Below are positions 1 to 7,851 of a stretch of DNA of 64,000 bases, piece by piece (position 1 is the first letter of the stretch; each line of letters starts with the position of its first letter). The stretch is from JACVRU01 sp040902725 (GTDB taxonomy: Bacteria; Actinomycetota; Thermoleophilia; Gaiellales; Gaiellaceae), in contig JBBDWU010000047.1 of the NCBI GenBank assembly GCA_040902725.1, positions 1 to 64,000 on the forward strand, given 5' to 3'. The notes beneath the pieces are model-generated. The model did not search any database. It was not told the origin of the DNA and saw only the letters and a program-made list of their open reading frames with translations. Both the position numbers and the translations under genes were made by a program.

Positions 1-51
1 TGCTGCCAAATCACCTGGCGACGGCTGGAGACCTCATTGAGTTAGGACCTC

Positions 52-390
52 TTAGGGCGCGTCGCCGCCGCGGTAGTGGCCGTCGCCCGGCCAGGGCGAC
101 AGCAGGATCAGCAATCGGGCGCCCTCGGGGCTCGAGATCACGCGCCGCTCGTCCGGCTCGAAGAGGGCGAGCGTCCCGGGCCCGGCGTCGAGCGCGTCCT
201 CGCCGGCACCGATCACGGCGCGCCCCTCGACGACCACGATGAACGCGTGCTCCTTCACCTGGTGCTCGCCCAGCTGCTGGCCGGGCTCGAGGCGGATCAT
301 CACCGCCCGGCCCTCGTCCGCCGAGTGGAGGACGACAGGGTCGCGCATGCCGGCCGGAGCGTCGATCTCGCGCAGGTTCCAGCTCTGCAT
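52..390 (-). CDS. Small single-domain cupin protein
   Basis: A 112-residue protein that is essentially one cupin beta-barrel. The motifs run from the glycine/histidine segment around LGEHQVKEHAFIVVVEG (residues 41-57), through G-rich turns, to the second cupin strand set near FEPDERRVISS. The metal-binding pattern is incomplete (H44, E48 and H49 are candidates), so metal binding is uncertain. The start was placed at the ATG at 390 rather than further upstream because a TAGGAT hexamer lies 7 nt before it, and upstream residues are low-complexity. It is divergent from the MBL hydrolase gene, and its stop lies near the window edge. Small cupins of this kind are often sugar- or oxidation-related, but no substrate can be named. 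The family call is reasonably firm and the role unknown. Confidence 0.75.
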   Translation of the reverse strand: MQSWNLREIDAPAGMRDPVVLHSADEGRAVMIRLEPGQQLGEHQVKEHAFIVVVEGRAVIGAGEDALDAGPGTLALFEPDERRVISSPEGARLLILLSPWPGDGHYRGGDAP

Positions 391-397
391 GGGCACG

Positions 398-426
398 ATC
401 CTAGTCGCGAGGGCCGGGGATAGACT
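398..426. promoter_or_regulatory. Divergent -10 hexamers for cupin and MBL genes
   Basis: The 46-bp gap between the divergent genes holds TAGGAT on the minus strand (403-398, 7 nt before the cupin ATG) and TAGACT on the plus strand (421-426, 10 nt before the MBL ATG). No Shine-Dalgarno sequence fits between either hexamer and its start, so both transcripts would be leaderless or nearly so. This is a pattern-based call. Confidence 0.45.
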
Positions 427-436
427 CAGCACCCCG

Positions 437-1081
437 ATGGACCTCGTCGTCGACCGCTTCGAGCTGGGCCCGATCGGGACCAACTGCTACGTCGTCCGCA
501 CGCATCGTGGGGCCGAGGAGTGCGTCGTCGTCGACCCTGGCGCGGACGCTGCGAGCCTCCAGCTGGAGCTCGACGGGATGGCGACCCGCTGCGCCGCGAT
601 CCTCGTGACGCACGTGCACTGGGACCACATCGGCGGCGTGGCCGACCTGGCCGAGGCCACGGGCGCGCCCGTTCACGTCTCCGACGACGAAGCGTTCGTG
701 CTCGAGCGCCCGGACGAGGTCTACGGAGCGCACGGGATCCGCATCCGGCCTCACGACCCCGAGGTCCGGCTCGCGGGGGACGAGACGCTCGAGCTGGCAG
801 GCATCGGGCTCGAGACCCTCCGCGTCCCCGGCCACTCGCCGGGTCACCTCGCCTTCCACGCGGACGGGTGCCTCTTCTCGGGCGACGTGCTCTTCGCCGG
901 CGGGGTGGGACGCGTCGACCTGCCCGGGGGCGACTGGGAGACGCTGCTCGCGTCGATCCGCTCGCTCGCCGACCGGTTCCCGTCCGAGACCGTCGTCTAC
1001 TCGGGCCACGGGGCCCCGACGACGCTCGGGCACGAGTTGGCCCGCAACCCCTTCCTGCTCGAGCTCCGCGCCGCCCAGTGA
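437..1081 (+). CDS. Metallo-beta-lactamase fold hydrolase, glyoxalase II-like
   Basis: A 214-residue MBL-fold hydrolase. The metal-binding HxHxDH motif is seen as THVHWDHIGG (residues 59-68). It is followed by PGHSPGHLAFH, the aspartate ligand in FSGDVLF, and the last histidine in YSGHG. This is the compact single-domain form close to hydroxyacylglutathione hydrolase-like enzymes, without the C-terminal glyoxalase II domain. The ATG at 437 is preferred because the extended upstream reading is non-protein-like. The gene overlaps hisS by 4 bases (GTGA) and the pair recurs in actinobacteria (Rv2581c-hisS). A thioester hydrolase role, for example on a mycothiol or similar adduct, is an inference from family and context. 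Confidence 0.85.
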   Translation: MDLVVDRFELGPIGTNCYVVRTHRGAEECVVVDPGADAASLQLELDGMATRCAAILVTHVHWDHIGGVADLAEATGAPVHVSDDEAFVLERPDEVYGAHGIRIRPHDPEVRLAGDETLELAGIGLETLRVPGHSPGHLAFHADGCLFSGDVLFAGGVGRVDLPGGDWETLLASIRSLADRFPSETVVYSGHGAPTTLGHELARNPFLLELRAAQ

Positions 1082-2286
1082 GCCGCTTCGAGGCGCCGCG
1101 CGGCACGCACGACATCCTCCCCTCAGAGCAGCCGGCCTGGCAGTGGGTGACGGAGGTGCTCGAGGAGGTCTGCGCGCTCTACGGCTACCGACGGATCGAC
1201 ACGCCGGCGCTCGAGGACACGGAGCTCATCGTCCGCACTTCCGGCGAGGGCTCCGACGTCGTCCAGAAGGAGACCTACACCTTCGAGGACCGCGGCGGAC
1301 GCTCGCTGACGCTCCGGCCGGAGGCGACGGCGCCGATCTGCCGCGCGTACGTCGAGCACGGCCTGCACCGCGAGCCGCAGCCGCAGAAGCTCTACACGAT
1401 CGCGCCCATGTGGCGGTACGACCGCCCTCAGAAGGGCCGTTACCGCGAGCACTGGCAGGTCTCCGTCGAGGCGATCGGCTCCGACGACCCGGCCCTCGAC
1501 GCCGAGCTGATCCAGCTCTACGCCGAGGTCCTGCGGCGGCTCGGCGTGACCGGGTGGGAGCTGCGCCTCAACTCGATCGGCGACTCCGCCTGCCGGCCGG
1601 CCTACGTCGAGCGGCTCAGCGCCTGGCTCGACGAGCACGACGACCGGCTCGACGACGAAGCGCGCGCAAAGCGGCAGACGTCGCCTCTGCGCGTCTTCGA
1701 CGTGAAGAGCGCCAACGTCCAGGCCGCCCTCCAGGACGCGCCCACGATCGGCGAGTCGCTCTGCGACGCCTGCCGCGAGCATTTCGCCGCCGTGCGCGCG
1801 TATCTCGACGCGTCCGGCGTCCCGTACGTGCTGACTCCGACCCTCGTGCGCGGCCTCGACTACTACACGCGCACGACCTTCGAGTTCCACGAGGGCACCC
1901 AGATCCTCGGCGGCGGCCGCTACGACGGCCTCATCGAGGCGATCGGGGGGCCGGCGACGCCGGGGATCGGCTTCGGCGCCGGGATCGAGCGGCTGCTGCT
2001 CTCGATCGGCGAGCGGGAGCTCGAGCCGCCCGCCGTCGACGTCTTCTTCGCGTTCGACGGCGCCCCTCGCGCGGACACCCTGACCTTGATGGCCGAGCTG
2101 CGCCGGCGCGGCATCGCCTGCGACACCGACTACGCCGGCCGCTCGCTCAAGGGCCAGCTGACGCAGGCCGGCCGCCTCAACGCCCGGGCGACCGTGGTCG
2201 TGGACGCGGAAGGCGCGCGGCTGCGTAGCGAGGGCTCGGAGGAGCGGCTCACGCTCGACGAGCTCCGGGCTAGGCTCGCCGGATGA
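1078..2286 (+). CDS. hisS: Histidyl-tRNA synthetase
   Basis: Class II aminoacyl-tRNA synthetase charging tRNA-His. The 402-residue length is at the short end for bacterial HisRS. Visible signatures are the N-terminal RGTHDILP, motif 2 around PMWRYDRPQKGRYREHWQ, the HisRS-specific LVRGLDYYTRTTFEF (HisA region), and motif 3 in GGGRYDGLIEAIGG followed by GIGFGAGIERLLL. The anticodon-binding domain occupies the last ~95 residues. The GTG start at 1078 overlaps the MBL stop as GTGA; the upstream open frame is a shadow. The stop overlaps the aspS ATG, so MBL-hisS-aspS is a translationally coupled operon. Confidence 0.96.
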   Translation: MSRFEAPRGTHDILPSEQPAWQWVTEVLEEVCALYGYRRIDTPALEDTELIVRTSGEGSDVVQKETYTFEDRGGRSLTLRPEATAPICRAYVEHGLHREPQPQKLYTIAPMWRYDRPQKGRYREHWQVSVEAIGSDDPALDAELIQLYAEVLRRLGVTGWELRLNSIGDSACRPAYVERLSAWLDEHDDRLDDEARAKRQTSPLRVFDVKSANVQAALQDAPTIGESLCDACREHFAAVRAYLDASGVPYVLTPTLVRGLDYYTRTTFEFHEGTQILGGGRYDGLIEAIGGPATPGIGFGAGIERLLLSIGERELEPPAVDVFFAFDGAPRADTLTLMAELRRRGIACDTDYAGRSLKGQLTQAGRLNARATVVVDAEGARLRSEGSEERLTLDELRARLAG

Positions 2287-4019
2287 CGTGGCGCGACTTG
2301 CACTGCGGCGAGGTCCGGCCCGAGCACGTCGGCAAGCGGCTGACGCTCGCCGGCTGGGCGGCGCGCCGCCGCGACCACGGTGGCCTCGTCTTCGTCGACA
2401 TTCGCGACCACACCGGCGTCTGCCAGCTCGTCGTCAACCCCGAGCGGGCGCCGGCCGCGCTCGCCGCCGCGCACGAGGTGCGCAACGAGTTCGTGCTCCG
2501 CGCCGAGGGCGAGGTGGTCGAGCGCACGCCCGAGAACGTCAACCCCGACCTCCCGACCGGGGCGGTCGAGCTCCAGGTCGACGGGCTCGAGATCGTCTCG
2601 CGCTCCGAGCCGCTTCCGTTCCAGCCCGGCGACGAGGTGGACGAGCTCCTGCGGTTGCGCTACCGGTGGCTCGACCTGCGCTCCGAGCGCATGCAGCGCA
2701 ACCTCCGGCTCTCCGCCACCGTCGTCTCGGCGATCCGGCGCTGCATGGAGGAGCTCGGGTTCGTCGACTTCTGGACGCCCGGCCTCATCCGGGGAACGCC
2801 CGAGGGGGCGCGGGACTTTCTCGTTCCCGTCCGGCTCCAGCCGGGGAAGTTCTTCGCCCTCGCGCAGTCGCCCCAGGTCTACAAACAGCTCTCCGTGATC
2901 GGCGGGCTCGACCGCTACTACCAGATCGCCACCTGCTGGCGTGACGAGGATCTCCGCGCCGACCGGCAGTTCGAGTTCCGGCAGCTGGACGTCGAGCTCG
3001 CGTTCGCCGAGCGCGAGGACGTCCTCGATGTGCTCGAGCAGGCGGTCGTCGCCTCGTTCGAGGCGCTCGAGCGCGAGCCGCCCCCCCGGCCCTTCCCGCG
3101 GCTCTCCTGGCATGAGGTGATGGACCGCTTCGGCACCGACAAGCCCGATCTGCGCTTCGCGATGGAGATCCAGGACGCGACGGAGGCCACCCGCGGCTCG
3201 CAGTTCGGCGTGTTCGCAAACGCCCCCGCCGTCCGCTATCTCGTCGCGCCCCGGGTCTTCTCCCGCGCCGAGCTCGACCGGCTGGAGACGCTGGCCAGGG
3301 AGGCCGGCGCGAAGGGCCTCGCGTACATCCTCCGCGCCGACGACGGCGAGGTGCGCTCGCCGATCGCCAAGTTCCTGTCTGAGCAGGAGCTCGCGCACTT
3401 CGGCGCCGAGGGCGGCTCGACCATCCTCTTCGCCGCCGACGAGCCGCTCGCCGCGAGCAGGACGCTCGGAGCGCTGCGGACGCACCTCGGCCGCGAGCTC
3501 GCCCTGGCCGACGAGTCGCGGGACGAGTTCCTCTGGGTGCTCGACTTTCCGCTCTTCGAGCACGACGAGGAGACCGGCGGCTGGACGTTCTCGCATCACA
3601 TGTTCACGGGGGTCCAGCCCGGCCACGAGGAGCTGATGGAGACCGATCCCGGCGCGGCGCTCTCCCAGGCCTACGACCTGGTGTGGAACGGCTGGGAGCT
3701 CGGCTCGGGGTCGATCCGGATCCATCGCCAGGACGTGCAGGCGCGGGTCTTCCGCGCGCTCGGCATCACGGAGGAGGAGGTGCGCTCCAAGTACGGCTTC
3801 CTGCTCGAGGCGCTCCGGATGGGCGCCCCCCCGCACGGCGGCTTCGCCCTCGGCCTCGACCGCTTCCTCGCCCTGCTCGCCGGCGAGCCGAACATCCGCG
3901 AGGTCGTTCCCTTCCCGAAGGTGGCGAGCGGCTCCGATCCGCTCACGGGCGCTCCTACGGAGATGCCCGAGGCCGTGCTCCGGGAGCTCGGCATCAAGGT
4001 CGTCGGGTCGCGCGACTGA
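2283..4019 (+). CDS. aspS: Aspartyl-tRNA synthetase, bacterial type
   Basis: A 578-residue class IIb synthetase. An N-terminal OB-fold anticodon-binding domain (WAARRRDHGGLVFVDIRDHTG) is followed by motif 2 (CWRDEDLRADRQFEFRQLD), the bacterial-specific GAD insertion (about residues 280-420), and motif 3 (APPHGGFALGLDRFLALL). It charges tRNA-Asp. Whether it is discriminating, or also makes Asp-tRNA-Asn for GatCAB, cannot be told from what I can see. The ATG overlaps the hisS stop as ATGA. A 64-bp gap follows before the next gene, which has its own Shine-Dalgarno. Confidence 0.96.
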   Translation: MTWRDLHCGEVRPEHVGKRLTLAGWAARRRDHGGLVFVDIRDHTGVCQLVVNPERAPAALAAAHEVRNEFVLRAEGEVVERTPENVNPDLPTGAVELQVDGLEIVSRSEPLPFQPGDEVDELLRLRYRWLDLRSERMQRNLRLSATVVSAIRRCMEELGFVDFWTPGLIRGTPEGARDFLVPVRLQPGKFFALAQSPQVYKQLSVIGGLDRYYQIATCWRDEDLRADRQFEFRQLDVELAFAEREDVLDVLEQAVVASFEALEREPPPRPFPRLSWHEVMDRFGTDKPDLRFAMEIQDATEATRGSQFGVFANAPAVRYLVAPRVFSRAELDRLETLAREAGAKGLAYILRADDGEVRSPIAKFLSEQELAHFGAEGGSTILFAADEPLAASRTLGALRTHLGRELALADESRDEFLWVLDFPLFEHDEETGGWTFSHHMFTGVQPGHEELMETDPGAALSQAYDLVWNGWELGSGSIRIHRQDVQARVFRALGITEEEVRSKYGFLLEALRMGAPPHGGFALGLDRFLALLAGEPNIREVVPFPKVASGSDPLTGAPTEMPEAVLRELGIKVVGSRD

Positions 4020-4083
4020 GTCGCGGGTACGCTCCCGCCGATCCACCAGTCATACTTGGCGTCAACACTCGAAAGGAGCAGAC

Positions 4084-4929
4084 ATGGCGACAGAGGATCC
4101 GGGGCGCGCGCCGTCACCGCCGGCGCTCGCGGCTCTTCCGAGGGTCGAGGACCTGCCGACCCGCCCGGACGGAGGCTACGACCCGGACCGGGTGCGCGAG
4201 GCGTTCGACGCCTATCGCCGCCTGTTCGCCCAGCTCCAGGCGCAGCTGCGCGTGCTCCAGGCCGCCGGCCGCACCGGCGTCGCGGAGCCGCTCGGCCACG
4301 CCGTGCGCATGGACGCCTTGCACCTCATCCGCGCCGCCGCCGAGTTCGCGGACACGATCGAGCGCGACGCCCAGCTGGCGTCCGCGACGCAGATCGGACG
4401 CGCCGAGGAGGAAGTCCGGACGCGCCGGCAGGGGGTCGAGGAGCGCGAGGCCGAGATCGAGCGCTTCCGCCAGGAGAGCGAGCGCGAGCGCGCGGAGATC
4501 CTGAACGCGGCGACGGCCGAGACGAAAGAGCTCCTCGCCAACGCGCAGCGCGACGCAGGGCAGGAGGTTCGCGAGGCCGAGGCCCGCGCGACCCGGCTGC
4601 TCGAGCAGGCCCGCCATCAGGCGACGGAGCTGACGAACTCGGCGCGTGCCGAGGTCGAGCAGACCCTCGAATGGGCGCGCGGCCAGGCCGCGACGATCAT
4701 CAACCGCGCCCAGGAGGGCGCCGAGCAGCTGCTCCGCGCCGCGGGTCTCGGCGAGACCGCTATGAGCGAGGCGATCCAGACGATCACGGCTGTAGCCGCG
4801 GATGCGGCGGAAGCCACGCGGCCGCCGGAGGCGGCTGCGGCGCCCGCGGCCAAGAAGCCGGCGCCGGCGACCCCGGCGGCCGAGGTCGAGGCCGAGGGTG
4901 GCTCGGACGACGAGGCAGAGAAGCAGTAG
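4084..4929 (+). CDS. Coiled-coil protein, DivIVA/ATP-synthase-b-like
   Basis: A 281-residue protein with a short N-terminal globular part (residues 1-75), a long charged coiled coil (about 110-230, Arg/Glu/Gln/Ala heptads such as ERFRQESERERAEILNAATAE) and an Ala/Pro-rich acidic tail. There is no membrane segment. Such proteins in actinobacteria resemble DivIVA/Wag31 or F-type ATPase b-subunit coiled coils and often act in cell-pole or septum organisation; here that is inference. It has a classical ribosome binding site AAAGGAG (4072-4078), unlike the leaderless genes around it. The next gene overlaps its 3' end by 32 bases, so the membrane protein downstream may be its partner. Confidence 0.7.
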   Translation: MATEDPGRAPSPPALAALPRVEDLPTRPDGGYDPDRVREAFDAYRRLFAQLQAQLRVLQAAGRTGVAEPLGHAVRMDALHLIRAAAEFADTIERDAQLASATQIGRAEEEVRTRRQGVEEREAEIERFRQESERERAEILNAATAETKELLANAQRDAGQEVREAEARATRLLEQARHQATELTNSARAEVEQTLEWARGQAATIINRAQEGAEQLLRAAGLGETAMSEAIQTITAVAADAAEATRPPEAAAAPAAKKPAPATPAAEVEAEGGSDDEAEKQ

Positions 4930-5509
4930 CGCCGCGTTTCGCGCGCGACTCGGGCCGAGGTTCGGGCTCGAGGCGACGTTTCTGATCGCCGTCGCGGTCG
5001 TGCTCGGCCTGCTCGAGGTCTCCTGGCCGGCCATCGTCGCGGCGATGGCGATCTCCTGGCTCGCGATCGCGATCGTCGAGGTCGCGCTCGCGCGCGCCGG
5101 CAAGGCCCCACCGGCGCTCGCGCTTCCTTCGACGTCGCCCCGGACGGTCACGGTGCTGCCGCCCGGCGAGTTTCCGGCCCCGCCCCCGCCGCCTGTGCTC
5201 GAGTCCGTTCCGGCGCCCGTCGAGGCCGAGCGGCCGGCTCGGTCACCTGCGCCGGTTCCCGCTGCGGCGGCCGAGACCGGGCCGCCCCCGCCGACCCAGC
5301 TGCGGCCTCGCGGAGGGCGCGAGTGGAACATCTGGGAGCTCGAGCGGATCGCCCGCGAGCGGGCGGGCGCGAACCCGGACCGCGATGAGGAGCGGACGTT
5401 CCTGCTCATGTCGCTCCGTGAGTTCGCGCGGCCGGACGGCCACCTGCCGCCCGACTTCGACAGCCTCGTCCGCGAGGCCTTCGGGGACCTGCTCCAGTCC
5501 GGTCGGTGA
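4898..5509 (+). CDS. Membrane protein with two N-terminal helices and Pro-rich linker
   Basis: A 203-residue protein of unknown function. After a basic N-terminus come two adjacent hydrophobic stretches (about residues 24-40 and 43-62) with a short turn, then a long Pro/Ala-rich linker (about 70-135). A conserved-looking acidic helical C-terminus follows (REWNIWELERIARERAG and MSLREFARPDG). The GTG start at 4898 lies inside the end of the coiled-coil gene; a start there removes an Arg-only leader that looks non-coding. Its stop overlaps the next GTG as GTGA. The layout (coiled-coil protein, membrane anchor with flexible linker, RlpA-like protein) suggests an envelope or division role, by inference only. 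Confidence 0.65.
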   Translation: MARTTRQRSSSAAFRARLGPRFGLEATFLIAVAVVLGLLEVSWPAIVAAMAISWLAIAIVEVALARAGKAPPALALPSTSPRTVTVLPPGEFPAPPPPPVLESVPAPVEAERPARSPAPVPAAAAETGPPPPTQLRPRGGREWNIWELERIARERAGANPDRDEERTFLLMSLREFARPDGHLPPDFDSLVREAFGDLLQSGR

Positions 5510-5928
5510 CGATTCCGCTCGCGCAGCGGCAGATCGCCCTCGCGGCGATCACGCTGCTCGCGGTCGTCGTCGGCGTCGCTCTCGCGCGTGTTCTCCAGCC
5601 GGACGACGGCGACGCGCCTGCCGCCGCCGCGCCCGCGGGCGAGTGGTATCGCGCCCTCGCCGCTCCCTACGCCTTCCCCGAAGGCGCGAGACGGACGGCG
5701 TGCGGCCATCCCACCGGACGCCGGACGCTCGGGGTCGCGCACCCCGTGCTCCCCTGCGGGGCGAAGATCACGATTCTCTTCGAGGGCCGCGAGGTGCTGA
5801 CGCAGGTCGTCGACCGGGGTACGGGCGTCCCCGGCCGCGAGTTCGACGTGACCGCTGCGCTCGCCGAGGAGATGGGGCTCGCCGGGGTCCAGCCGATCCA
5901 ATGGCGGTTCGCCGCCGCGCCCGGATAG
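5506..5928 (+). CDS. Membrane-anchored RlpA-like double-psi beta-barrel protein
   Basis: A 140-residue protein with an N-terminal hydrophobic anchor (residues 8-28), a short linker, and a compact double-psi beta-barrel of the RlpA/3D type. Visible features are the GEWYRALAAPYAF start, two cysteines likely to form a disulfide (ACGHPTGRRTLG and LPCGAK) and VVDRGTGVPGREFDVTAALAEEMG with the DRG..F/LD pattern. RlpA relatives are septal lytic transglycosylases or cell-wall-binding domains acting outside the membrane. The GTG start overlaps the previous stop. The function here is inferred from fold; the catalytic residues were not verified. Confidence 0.72.
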   Translation: MTIPLAQRQIALAAITLLAVVVGVALARVLQPDDGDAPAAAAPAGEWYRALAAPYAFPEGARRTACGHPTGRRTLGVAHPVLPCGAKITILFEGREVLTQVVDRGTGVPGREFDVTAALAEEMGLAGVQPIQWRFAAAPG

Positions 5929-5930
5929 AG

Positions 5931-6105
5931 TGGCACGGCTCGACCCTGTGCGCGGCCTCGCGCATCCAAGTGGAACCAACACCCGCTGAGAGGGAGCCTG
6001 CGTCCGGCCTGGGCGATTTCGCCGAAAGCCGGCAGGGCACCCACCTGGAGAGTCCAGGTTCTCACGGGCGCGAGGCGACGAACGGCAGGGTGGAGCACCA
6101 TGCCA
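5931..6105 (+). ncRNA. ssrS: Probable 6S RNA
   Basis: This ~175-nt intergenic stretch folds as one long rod closed by a terminal stem: TGGCA (5931-5935) pairs with TGCCA (6101-6105), ACCCTG (5943-5948) with CAGGGT (6086-6091), and GCCTCGC (5955-5961) with GCGAGGC (6070-6076). A central bubble contains the hairpin ACCTGG (6043-6048)/CCAGGT (6054-6059). The far end is a stem with CCGGC/GCCGG and GGCGA/TCGCC. Length, single-rod shape, and the small hairpin on the 3' side of the bubble (seen as CCCACCTG...CAGGTTC in several phyla) match 6S RNA, which sequesters housekeeping RNA polymerase. It sits 16 nt upstream of mnmA. The structure is seen directly; the identity is inference. Confidence 0.7.
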
Positions 6106-6109
6106 CCGC

Positions 6110-6115
6110 TACCCT
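6110..6115 (+). promoter_or_regulatory. -10 hexamer of leaderless mnmA promoter
   Basis: TACCCT ends exactly 6 nt before the mnmA GTG and directly follows the 6S-like RNA. No ribosome binding site is present, so the mRNA would start at or next to the start codon. Confidence 0.45.
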
Positions 6116-6121
6116 TGAGCG

Positions 6122-7390
6122 GTGATCGAGGCCGTCGGAGACTCCTCGCGCGACGGCGACTTCGCGCTCGTCCGGCTCGCGGTGGAGGGCGACCGGATCG
6201 TCGACGCCGACGCGCCCGGGCTCGTCCGCGACCTCCGTGGGCTGACGCTGCTCGAGGCGGCCGCCGTCCCCGGCGACACGCTCGCCGCGGACGCTCTTGC
6301 CAACGCGCTTGCGCCCGTCTTCCGGGCCGAGCCGCACCCTGAGCGGGTCGCCGTGGCGATGAGCGGAGGCGTCGACAGCGCCGTCGCGCTCCTCCGGGCG
6401 GGTCCGCAGGCGATCGGGGTCACGTTGCGACTCTGGCTCGACCCGCAGGGCCCCGACTCCGAACGCGCCTGTTGCTCGCCCGAGGCCGTGATCGCGGCGC
6501 GCCGGACCTGCCATGCGCTCGGCCTGCCCCACGTGACGCTCGACCTGCGGGAGGAATTCCGCCGCGCCGTGGTGGAGCCGTTCGTCCGCGGCTACGGGCG
6601 TGGTCAGACCCCGAACCCGTGCATCCGCTGCAACGGCAGCTTCCGCTTCGCCGAGCTGCTCGCCTTCGCGCGACGGGCGGGCGCGGCCCGGCTGGCCACC
6701 GGCCACTACGCGCGCACCGTCAGCCATCGCGGCCGGCTCCTCCTGCGCCGCGCGGCCGACGCGGCCAAGGACCAGAGCTACATGCTCGGCCGGCTCGACC
6801 CGCGGCTGCTCGACCGCATCTGGTTCCCGCTCGGGGAGCAGACCAAGGAGGAGACGCGGGCGGAGGCGGCGGCCGCCGGGCTCGAGGCGGCATCGCGAGG
6901 GGAGAGCCAGGAGGCCTGCTTCCTCGCCGGTGGCGATTACCGCGCCTTCCTCGAGCGCCAGGGGCTCGCTCCGGCGCCCGGCCCGATCGTCGACGCCGCA
7001 GGGAGTGAGCTCGGCCGGCACGACGGGCACTGGCGCTTCACGCCCGGCCAGCGCCGCGGGCTGGGGGTCAGCGCCGCGGAGCCGCTCTACGCGCTCCGCA
7101 CGTTGCCGGCGTCCAACACCGTCGTCGTCGGCCCGCACGCCGCGCTCGCGACGAGCTCCGTCACCGTCCGGGGCCGGCTCCACGTTCCCGTCGAGCGCGT
7201 CGAGGCGAAGCTCCGTTACCGGGCCGCGGCTACCCTCGCGCGGGTGACGGCGACCGAGCGCGGATTCCGCCTCGAGCTCGACGAGCCCGCCTACGCAGTC
7301 GCGCCCGGCCAGGCGGCCGTCCTGTACGAGGACGGGGCCGTGGTCGGAGCGGGCGTGATCGGATCGGCAACGCCTAAGATCGAAGGATGA
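6122..7390 (+). CDS. mnmA: tRNA 2-thiouridylase MnmA with extra N-terminal domain
   Basis: A 422-residue enzyme that thiolates U34 of tRNA-Lys, -Glu and -Gln. The core starts near residue 75 with the PP-loop SGGVDSAV (81-88), the catalytic cysteine region TPNPCIRCN, ATGHYAR, KDQSYML, and the second cysteine in ESQEACF, then the C-terminal beta-barrel. The first ~70 residues are extra. They read like a compressed IscU/NifU scaffold (GDFALVRLAVEGDRIVDAD, then LRGLTLLEAAAVPGDTLAADALANAL) but the cluster-binding cysteines are absent. The GTG start is supported by TACCCT 6 nt upstream. The stop overlaps the next ATG. Confidence 0.92.
   Translation: MIEAVGDSSRDGDFALVRLAVEGDRIVDADAPGLVRDLRGLTLLEAAAVPGDTLAADALANALAPVFRAEPHPERVAVAMSGGVDSAVALLRAGPQAIGVTLRLWLDPQGPDSERACCSPEAVIAARRTCHALGLPHVTLDLREEFRRAVVEPFVRGYGRGQTPNPCIRCNGSFRFAELLAFARRAGAARLATGHYARTVSHRGRLLLRRAADAAKDQSYMLGRLDPRLLDRIWFPLGEQTKEETRAEAAAAGLEAASRGESQEACFLAGGDYRAFLERQGLAPAPGPIVDAAGSELGRHDGHWRFTPGQRRGLGVSAAEPLYALRTLPASNTVVVGPHAALATSSVTVRGRLHVPVERVEAKLRYRAAATLARVTATERGFRLELDEPAYAVAPGQAAVLYEDGAVVGAGVIGSATPKIEG
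7375..7380 (+). promoter_or_regulatory. -10 hexamer inside mnmA end
   Basis: TAAGAT lies exactly 6 nt before the ATG of the DUF948-like gene, inside the last codons of mnmA. It would give the downstream trio (DUF948-like, RsbW-like, possibly the sigma gene) a separate leaderless transcript. Confidence 0.4.
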
Positions 7391-7851
7391 ACCTTCTCGC
7401 AATCACCTGGAGCGAGCTCGGCGACCTCGCGCTGGCCGTCTTCCTCTTCGCCGTCGGCCTCGGTCTCGGCTACGCGTTCTTCCGCCTCGGCGGGACGTTC
7501 GGCCGGCTCTCGGCGTTGATCAAGGGCACGGAGCGGGAGGTGCTGCCCGTGATCAACAAGGTCGGGGGGACCATCGACCGCGTGAACGCGCAGATGGACA
7601 AGGTCGACACGATGACCGACAGCGCCGTCGACGCGGTGGAGAGCGTCGACACCGCCATCCGTGCCGTCTCGATGGCGATCACGCGCCCCGTGCAGAAGGT
7701 CTCGGGCCTCGCCGCCGGGATCACTTTCGGCCTCGCCGACCTGAAGTCGAACCACGACGTCAAGGCGGCGATGCGCGCCGCCAAGGACGCGGCCGCGCGG
7801 CGGGAGGCCGAGCTGGCCGAGGAACTGCGCGACGCGGGCAGGGAACCGTGA
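7387..7851 (+). CDS. DUF948-type membrane protein
   Basis: A 154-residue protein with one N-terminal transmembrane helix (about 12-32) followed by a long amphipathic helical region. The part GGTFGRLSALIKGTEREVLPVINKVGG and the repeated V-D-x-V pattern (VNAQMDKVDTMTDSAVDAVESVDTAI) are typical of DUF948, a family of predicted cytoplasm- or periplasm-facing coiled coils. No enzyme motif is present. It is coupled to mnmA by ATGA and to the next gene by GTGA. It is found beside housekeeping genes in many Gram-positives; role unknown. Confidence 0.72.
   Translation: MNLLAITWSELGDLALAVFLFAVGLGLGYAFFRLGGTFGRLSALIKGTEREVLPVINKVGGTIDRVNAQMDKVDTMTDSAVDAVESVDTAIRAVSMAITRPVQKVSGLAAGITFGLADLKSNHDVKAAMRAAKDAAARREAELAEELRDAGREP

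Noticed and set aside
5931..6105. SRP (4.5S) RNA
   Set aside because: The invariant GGAA/AGCA tetraloop helix of SRP RNA is absent, and the long terminal stem with central bubble fits 6S RNA better.
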